In this document: piece by piece, positions 57,424 through 64,000 of the stretch
Layout: every line of letters begins with the position of its first letter
How positions within the stretch are numbered: position 1 is the first letter of the stretch
From: Fistulifera solaris
Lineage: Eukaryota > Bacillariophyta > Bacillariophyceae > Naviculales > Stauroneidaceae
NCBI GenBank assembly: GCA_030295235.1
Contig: AP026129.1
Location: 1,302,001 to 1,366,000, forward strand
Length of the DNA stretch: 64,000 nucleotides
Reading direction: 5' to 3'
Made by a program: the position numbers and the translations under genes
The notes under the pieces: generated by a model
The model's database searches: none
Seen by the model: the letters and a program-made list of their open reading frames with translations, nothing else
Told to the model about the DNA's origin: nothing

Positions 57424-59774
57424 TTAACACCTTTCCACTGTGTTATTGCCTAGCAATATTTTGACAACCGACGAAATTGGTTTTGCCTTGGATACCAGCG
57501 TGTTGTTGGCGATTTGCATTAAAGCGCGTAAGGCACTTTCTTCATGGATGTTGCTACAATTGTTGCTCCAGTAATCGGCTAGTGTATTGTAGGACGTAGA
57601 ACTACCGAACTGAAAAGGTGTCATTGTTGTATTGAGCCCTTTCCATGTCCACCACAGCCATCCCAACTTACTAGACTCCATCCTCTGAAAGACACTCACC
57701 GATGACTCATTCAGCTCGCCACTGACATGGGTCATAACGACTGGCACGTTGTAGCTTTCTCTGCTTGCAATCAATGATTCTATGGTCTCCATTGCCATTT
57801 CCATTCCGTGTAAATGAAACCCAAGCGCTACATTTGTGTCATTGACCGGTAAAGACCTCGGTGATTCGTACCCCAACAATTTCCTGCTAATATAATCATA
57901 TGATTCAAATCAACTTCCCGGATGGCGGAAATGGTTTGTTCGTACAATGCCCGTAATGGTTTATTGGAGGTTTCGTCACAGCCATTCCAGTGTCGAGTCG
58001 CCCATTCATCTTCTTGAAAATTCCAATCAACCGCGCTGAGCAGGTCGTATCCCGCTAACCACGGATGATCAGCATAGCGCCGGGCCAATTCTTGCCACAA
58101 TGCGACTGTTTTGCGTCTATTTTCCGCATATTCCCACAGCGAAGGGTATTGTACATCAAAATCTGTGATTGGATCTAATCCTTGTCCTCCAGGTGCTGCC
58201 ATTAAATCCAACATTACATAGAGTTCGTGATCCGTAGCCCATTCCATTAGTTGATCCAACAAACGGAATCCAATAGCGGACCAAGTATCATACCCGGTCA
58301 GCGACTCTTCTTGTATCGGCAACGTAAAAAGTTCATAATGCAGGGGCACGCGAATGGCATTGAAACCGGTCACCTTAATTTCTTGCAAATCATCTTTCGT
58401 GACAAATGATTGCAGCCAGACTTGTTGAAAAGAACGACGAGCGTTCATCCCTACCGTTGTTTCGACTCGTTTCCACCATTCACGTGCGGAAATGGAAGAG
58501 GAATTCATCACCAGATTCGGGGCCATCCAGCCACCCAACGCAACACCTCGTAGCAACAGAGGCTGATCTTGTGGATCACGTAAGGTGGTTCCCTGCGCGC
58601 GTACAAAGCCTGTGGCCGTATCCGTAAATGATGTGGGTGTCACTGTTGTGGGTGAGGACGAGGTAGATGTTGCTGTAGGTTCTGTTGTCGGAAGAATGTC
58701 CGCGCTGGGTCTCGGAGTTGAAAGGTTGTTGTTGGGTCTGGATGTGGGAGTCACCGTGGGAATCTCCACCTCCCAATCCCAACACCACCAGCGAAAGTTC
58801 CATCCTCCTTGTTCGACCGTCAATGTCATTGTAGTTAGAGCGGATGGCGTCAAATAGACCCATTCCGAGGATACCTTTTCGTATTGGTACCAACTATTCG
58901 TTGCGGGCAACTGAGAAATCGTGAGAAGAATACGCTTGGATGCATCCTCTTCCACATTCTCCAGTTCGACGCGAAAGGCTCCTTCGCCACTGGGGGTGGA
59001 AACACCAAAATGAAATTGATACCAACCTTGACGAGGTAACACAATATCATACATCACTAGATCCGAAGGATCCAACCAAGCCAAATTGGAAATTTCTTTT
59101 CCTTCAATGGTCATCCCTAGCATGAGACGATAATCTCGAGCCGCTTGATACGTTTGCATGCATTCGCTGGGGGGTGTAGGTGTAGTCGTCGTGTCCGGTA
59201 CAAAAACGACCTTCGAGGGACTTATCGAAGGCGTCATCGATGGTACCGTCGATACCTCCTCTTCCGGCGGCGGTGGTGGTGGTAGTTGGATTGTTCGCAG
59301 ACACAGGGATTGTAAATTGAAGCCACCTTGTAGAATCTGTAATTTCATGGGAATCATAACGGCTGATGATTGATTGCTCAGCGGAGGAATTGTGAATTGC
59401 GACGTAACGGGTTGATAGTTATTCCAGTCGCCCGTGATGGGCATTTCGAACAAATGGGTATAGTATTGCCGTGTTTCGGCATGTACGACCATGACTTTTC
59501 CTTCGCCGGTAGGACTCGCGACCCTCCATTCGATTTCGTTATAAGAAGCAGAAGGAATTTCGTACACGACCCAATCGTGTACATCCAAATATCCCAATGC
59601 ATCGGAAACCGGCAAGACACCTTGCATGGACGTATAATTTGTAGCCGTTAGAAAGAGAGTGCAATCCTGAGCCACGGCGACAGAGAAGCCGAACACGAGC
59701 ACGGAAACAACGACCGTTGTTGTTCGTTTGCGTTTTCGGCTGCACTTGTCTTGATGCCACCAAAAGAAGTTCAT
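57424..59774 (-). CDS. Secreted CBM6-CBM6-GH5 protein with altered catalytic residues
   Basis: A paralog facing the previous gene tail to tail, with 164 bases between the stops. The start is ATG 59774: MNFFWWHQDKCSRKRKRTTTVVVSVLVFGFSVAVAQ, a basic N-terminus plus hydrophobic signal. CBM6-like domain 1 (LTATNYTSMQG ... YLDVHDWVVYEIP ... GGFNLQSLCL), a PPPPPEEE/Thr linker, CBM6-like domain 2 (YRLMLGMTIEG ... GGWNFRWWCWDWEV), a Ser/Thr linker, then a GH5-like barrel: LLRGVALGGWM, VTGFNAIRVPLHYELF, ELYVMLDLMAAPGGQ, PWLAGYDLLSAVDWNF, MIILAGNCWGTNH. One frame change near 57840-57860 joins the last part (NDTNVALGFHLHG, VPVVMTHVSGEL, GWLWWTWKGLN). As in the paralog, the NEP glutamate is replaced (Ala at 58032-58034) and the strand-7 motif is THVS. 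About 783 residues. There is no C-terminal CBM6. Confidence 0.83.
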
Positions 59775-60263
59775 TGTTGCGTTGCGTTGCGTTCTCCTGC
59801 GCGGATTGATGGGACGAGGGAGCCAATAGTCTAAAAGGAATGTCAAAGGGATGCTTATCGTCAATCTTCATTACAATACTAGTGATTGATTGATTGATTG
59901 ATTGATTGATAAAGGAACGTTGTTGTTGTCGTCAATCGATGTCGCGCAAGAAAAAAAAACGTGCAAGGCGGCCGAAAAAGGCCCGACAAATTTGTGCTTG
60001 GAGTTTTTACGAAAAGTACTCTTGGGAACACCCGTTTTCACACTCTTGGGTCTTGGGGGTGCGGTCAATTGTCGCACCAGGTTTCGCTGGCGAGACACCG
60101 CGACACGCAAAACCTCTTCCCTCGTTGGAGACGCGGCAAGCCAGCCAGAAGTGATCTTTCGTTTATTAGGCTGATCGTATGATTATTGTATTATGAACGC
60201 TAGTTATGATATGAATTATAAAACCAAGATGGATGCACCAGCTTTGTGTGAGTGGAGGCTTCT
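59775..60263. other. Intergenic region with GATT microsatellite
   Basis: Tetranucleotide run TGAT/GATT at about 59883-59910. The rest has overlapping small frames (59902-60182) without family features. Confidence 0.5.
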
Positions 60264-61139
60264 TTATTTCTGATACGTGCTGGATCGAGCCATGCCGATG
60301 ATCGGATCGTAATCGTAGACGGCGGCTCCTCCGGATTTGGGGAAACGTAAGACCAAGGTTTGTTTCCCACCGATAGTTTCCACTTTAGGATATCCTGTGG
60401 GCATTTTCACAATACGACCATCTACGCTGATATTTTGTGCCAACAAGAGAGGAATGCCGGCACCGAGATCTCCGTTCTTAATTTTCTTGTTGCGGCCTTG
60501 AATTTCAATGCCGACATCAATGAAATCACCGGTACCGTCTTGGCACGGACTGCACCATTTCCAATGCAAGAGTTGGACGGAGAATTTGAAATCACCCGGC
60601 AAGACTTTCAGCAGTTCTCCGGTATTGGAAACAACTTCACCACCTTCCATCATAATGTAAGCGTCAATTTGAATGGAGCCGACATTCGAGACGTCCGACG
60701 TGAAGGAGAATGACTTGGCATCAAGACCGTACAAATCGGTGTTAAACAAAGAAGTGAAAGCGAATTTCCGACTAGCAAACGACTCGATGGTGTGTTTGAT
60801 TTTTCCGGCCTTGCCCACAACCTTAGCAGTCTTGCCGCTCACTTCACGAAGGAAACTCATTCTCATCGTGACCGCATTGGGATCGGAGATTCCCGGATAG
60901 CGATTATCGTAAAGGGTGATCTTTCCGCTGTTGCCGTGGGTAAAGGCGGACGTGTGAATAATGGGTTCAGGTTGTTCCGAGGGTGCTTCGCTCGGGCTCG
61001 CTGTAGGAGTGGGAGTGGGAGGACGAAGTGACGGTGTACCGCTGGGTACTTCGGACGAGATATCTTCAGCCTTTATTTGGCTTATTGTCCATGCGAACAG
61101 CATGAAAGCTTTCACGAGTACTGTCATTGACTTTGGCAT
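60264..61139 (-). CDS. Secreted protein resembling coral skeletal acidic matrix proteins (SAARP-like)
   Basis: ATG 61139 (MPKSMTVLVKAFMLFAWTISQIKA) gives a signal peptide and a 291-residue protein. A Pro/Thr/Ser/Glu linker (PSLRPPTPTPTASPSEAPSE) is followed by one globular domain: GKITLYDNRYPGISDPNAVTMRMSFL, HTIESFASRKFAFTS, SIQIDAYIMMEGGEVVSNTGELLKVLPGDFKFSVQL, WCSPC, GDFIDVGIEIQGRNKK and MPTGYPKVETIGGKQTLVLRFPKSGGAAVYDYDP. From memory, this block order resembles the domain of skeletal aspartic acid-rich proteins of stony corals, which also has distant homologs in algae; no search could be run. No transmembrane anchor. It sits inside the CBM6 cluster, consistent with an extracellular-matrix role. 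Confidence 0.65.
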   Translation of the reverse strand: MPKSMTVLVKAFMLFAWTISQIKAEDISSEVPSGTPSLRPPTPTPTASPSEAPSEQPEPIIHTSAFTHGNSGKITLYDNRYPGISDPNAVTMRMSFLREVSGKTAKVVGKAGKIKHTIESFASRKFAFTSLFNTDLYGLDAKSFSFTSDVSNVGSIQIDAYIMMEGGEVVSNTGELLKVLPGDFKFSVQLLHWKWCSPCQDGTGDFIDVGIEIQGRNKKIKNGDLGAGIPLLLAQNISVDGRIVKMPTGYPKVETIGGKQTLVLRFPKSGGAAVYDYDPIIGMARSSTYQK

Positions 61140-62360
61140 AGTTAAAAGAGGGCCGCAATTTGTTTCGTTTTCGAGGTGCTCGATGGAGCTCGATTGATTT
61201 TTTTTAGAACAAGTGAAAGGAAAAATAAAAATAGATCGTTCAGTTCGTGAAATAGTGATCGTGGGGCAAATCTTTTGCGGAAGAAAGGTACGGTACCGGT
61301 AATCCTCCGGCAAAGAATGTTCACTGAGACCCGGTTGGAGTTGGAGTTAAAGGTTTCAAATAATGGGTGTACAAGTACAGGCATACATTAAATCGTAAGT
61401 CGGCGCAAACGACAACGGGCTAGCGCTAACGGCTAGCGGGTGATTGACTGGTTGACTGCAAGGTACTAATTAGTTGTTGGTAATTTTCACAAGGTTACAA
61501 ATCATAGAGCACAAGAACACATGAACGCAGAGTCATGTGTCCTGTGTCCTGTGTCTTGTGCATGCACCAGTAGCAATCAAGACTAGGGTCACATGTCTTC
61601 TTGCTCTTGTCCGCATTTCTACGAACACTACTAGGAATTTAACGGATGCTTTCTTAATAAATCTAAGCAAATGACTGATGTCCCAAAATCCAAGTTGTAT
61701 GCACTGTGGAGCTGAGGAGTGGGTGATACTATTGACGTAAACTTCGGGAGTTGGCTTTTGGATCTTATCTCGAATAGGTCTTTCACGCTATTCCTAGCTG
61801 GGGAGTTTTTTTGTCGCAAATTTCTCTCTTTTACGTATGGATTTAAGGATAAGGACACAAATTTGATCTCATTCCCAAGTGGCATGTCAAAGTCTTACAC
61901 TCACGAGATGCAGATCATCGAAATGAGGACAACAACATCAGTGGCGGTGAAAACGGCATTCCATGGCAATAGAGGACCACGAATAGATAGGTAACTAGTA
62001 GAGAAGCCTAGTCAGGTCTCTTCTATAAAATGGCACACACAGATTCAATTCTTTCATTCAAAATTGAACTGGGAAATGGAGAATCCGAACGATTTATTTT
62101 GTTGCATGCCCTTGAGCTGAAATATTCTCCTTTTTTATAATACAATGTGTCTGCAGTATATATTTGATGGAACAAGCGATAAATCCCGAGAAAGCTTCCG
62201 ACTGACGAAGGATTCATGACTACCCAGCCCGGAGCCCGCGCACGGTGCTTGCTTGTACGTCAGAAGAAAACCTAATGGATGTCTGCCATAAGCGGGCCAT
62301 CAATCCACGTGCAGCTTCGTTCCTCTGTTGTTGGAATTGTTTCATTTATCTGTCAACATT
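61140..62360. other. Intergenic region
   Basis: About 1.2 kb. It contains GGTACGGTACCGGTA (61288-61302), an imperfect inverted repeat GCTAGCGCTAACGGCTAGC (61419-61437) and a tandem of CCTGTGT units (about 61540-61556). The plus-strand frame 61719-61994 has no family features. It probably contains the leader of the SAARP-like gene and the 3' flank of the next CBM6 gene. Confidence 0.45.
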
Positions 62361-63768
62361 TTAAAAGGGCGAAGAACAGTCATGAGGCGGCCGCACCGGT
62401 GCTTCGGAGCTAGTTCTCGTAAACGTCGCTGCTGTCGTCGGTTCCATAGTCGGTGGACCGGGAATTTGAAACGGAGGTACCACAGCAGTGGTTTCTCGAA
62501 AGCAAAGAGATTGCAAATTCCAACCATCACTGTAAATTTTCATTTCGAGCTCGAATGGTGTAGTTGTCGAGGCGGGCAACGAGAATACGGTACTGGCCAC
62601 TTGCCACGTTGTCCAATTCCCCGTCAAGGGTAATTCATTTTGCAGCATCAACGGTGTTTGCGATGCGGCATCGATCAACAAAAATGATCCCATTCCTTCA
62701 GGACTGGCGACCATAGTGTCTAATTGGTACGTTCCGGCTGGCAAAGTTAAATTGTAAACGACCCAATCACCCGAGTCCAAGTAACCCACGTAATCCGTAC
62801 CCGCTTCGTAGCTCACACCTGACATAGAAGCATAGTCAGATGCATTCAAGAACAAGTTGCATTCATCAAGACTGATCACAGGCGGAAGTATGGAGGTGGC
62901 TGGAACAGAGACGGGGGGTCGTTGCGGGGGCAATAGGCGTAGATACCGGAGCCGCAACCGGTGTTACAACAGGAACCATCACCGAAGGTGCCAAAGGAAC
63001 GGCGACAGGTGTCACAACTGGAGTAAATAGAGGAGGCATTGCTTCTGGCGCCATTGGAATTACCACCGAAGGGGTAACTGGAACAAGAGGAGCTGCTATA
63101 GGAGCACTTGTCAACGTTGCTGGAGCCGTGGTCAGTGATAATTTTGTCGGAGAAGTGGTTACCGAGACTGGCGTCATTACGGGAGCCATGGTTGTCGAGA
63201 CAGTAGGTGATGAAACAACATCAATCGGCAATAAATTCATCCATTGCAAACTCCATCCTCCTTGATCAACAAAAAGTTCGATGGTATGCAACCCCACGGG
63301 CAAGGTCAAATTTGTGGAAACTGTCGTCCAAGCATCTGCCGTAGAAGGCAAATTCGAAAATGTCGCCAAAACCGCACGCGTGTCGACTGAAACCACACGC
63401 ACGGATCCCCCTTCCGTCGCGGACGAAATCCTTAACGACAATTGATACAGTCCGTCCTCGGGTATGCCCACCACATAACGCAGCCAGTCATTTTGTTGTA
63501 AATTCATGACACTCTTCGTTCCTTCGGACGATACAGCTACTGTGGCTGTACTGGGTGTTTGTACAAAGGATGCTGTAGCATAATCAGCGGCCGAAATAAG
63601 ACTGGTAAAAGCAGGATGCTGGGAGCCCCATTGCAATTGTCGTGTGTGTTGTGGGGAAGATTGCGTTCGTCGTCGTCGTCGTACGGATTCTGCGTCACCG
63701 TACGGACACGTAGCATTGACTGCCAAAGCAGTAATTACAAGAATGGTTGCAGACGCAAGGACTCTCAT
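62361..63768 (-). CDS. Secreted protein with two CBM6-like domains, no catalytic domain
   Basis: The start is ATG 63768 (MRVLASATILVITALAVNA, signal peptide); upstream in-frame ATGs at 63975 would only add a leader. Then an Arg-run (RRRRR), CBM6-like domain 1 (FTSLISAADYATA ... MNLQQNDWLRYVVGIPEDGLYQLSLRISS ... GGWSLQWMNLLPI) and a long PVxTPVxxPV linker. A frame change near 62905-62925 leads to CBM6-like domain 2 (LFLNASDYASMSGV ... YLDSGDWVVYNLTLPAGTYQLDTMVASP ... DGWNLQSLCF). It stops at 62361 after SSEAPVRPPHDCSSPF, where its paralogs begin the GH5 domain. It may therefore be a naturally truncated family member; the DNA downstream holds no GH5 sequence. About 469 residues. Confidence 0.78.
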
Positions 63769-64000
63769 TCGTCGTTTTGAAAGAAGAAAAATATGTAAAG
63801 ACTTCTGGTGGGGGTTGCACTCGCGCGCGACAAGATCTATCTGGGAAATTGGGAAATGAGGATCGGCTTTTCTTGTAAGTACAACAAGAACGAACAAGCA
63901 GCTGCCTGTAACAAAGGATATAATAATATTACCGACGGTGGTGATGCGAAAGAAAAAAGCCATCGGCATCATCATCTCGCAACAATAGGCTTCGCAGGCA
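63769..64000. other. Upstream region of the last CBM6 gene
   Basis: Presumed promoter and leader of the minus-strand CBM6 gene. No other feature up to the window edge. Confidence 0.4.

Noticed and set aside
59902-60182. Overlapping 73-90 codon frames downstream of the GATT repeat
   Set aside because: Three frames overlap with no motif; probably the untranslated leader region of the minus-strand GH5-like gene.

Overview
This window is nuclear DNA of a eukaryotic alga, most likely a pennate diatom. The genes have short GT..AG introns of 64 to 215 bases, lie on both strands and are separated by intergenic DNA of up to about 2 kb. Diatom-type signs are: a 6.8 kb copia retrotransposon of the CoDi kind; a DUF6824 protein; a heat-shock-factor-type regulator; an ASAFAP-like plastid import motif (GAFVPF) on a HAD phosphatase; a PEP carboxylase with an Arg/Ser-rich, mitochondrial-type presequence; and many secreted CBM6 proteins with Thr/Pro linkers. 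The species cannot be fixed from sequence alone.

Layout. 3-776 is the cut-off end of an extended SDR/epimerase. 2696-4513 is a secreted vWA/HYR protein. 5167-7734 is a secreted lamin-tail plus endonuclease/exonuclease/phosphatase protein. 8213-9317 is an AlkB-like 2OG-Fe(II) dioxygenase, followed on the minus strand by an unrecognised gene (9402-10472). 11135-12244 is an unreported-looking element with 77-base terminal inverted repeats and TA ends. 12392-13491 is the plastid-type HAD hydrolase. 13569-16728 (minus) is PEP carboxylase. 17536-18714 is a membrane-anchored FkbM-like methyltransferase. 19430-25799 is a giant secreted DUF1800/cytochrome-b5-like/DUF1501 protein. 26848-27726 is a DUF285 repeat protein and 28261-29674 the DUF6824 protein. 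A methyltransferase/D-2-hydroxyacid dehydrogenase fusion (30228-32107, minus) and the large NAD-dependent glutamate dehydrogenase (33102-36597, plus) diverge from a shared 1 kb region rich in GTACCGGTAC. Next come an SDR relic, a conserved unknown (37565-38197, minus), the HSF gene (38976-40043), the retrotransposon (40446-47254), and a DHX57-like DEAH helicase (47402-51864).

The last 11 kb, 52941-63768, is a family cluster: four secreted CBM6 proteins in both orientations. Two of them carry a GH5-like domain in which both expected catalytic glutamates appear to be missing. Among them sits a protein resembling coral skeletal acidic matrix proteins (60264-61139). This cluster and the DUF1800-DUF1501 fusion are the most interesting parts of the window. 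Both point to extracellular, cell-wall or matrix work. PEPC and NAD-GDH are the core carbon/nitrogen metabolism genes here.

A strong technical theme: most genes contain one or more single-base frameshifts, usually at runs of one base, with intact family sequence on either side and hardly any nonsense changes. I read most of these as base-calling or assembly indels rather than true pseudogenes. Gene coordinates below therefore span the shifts.
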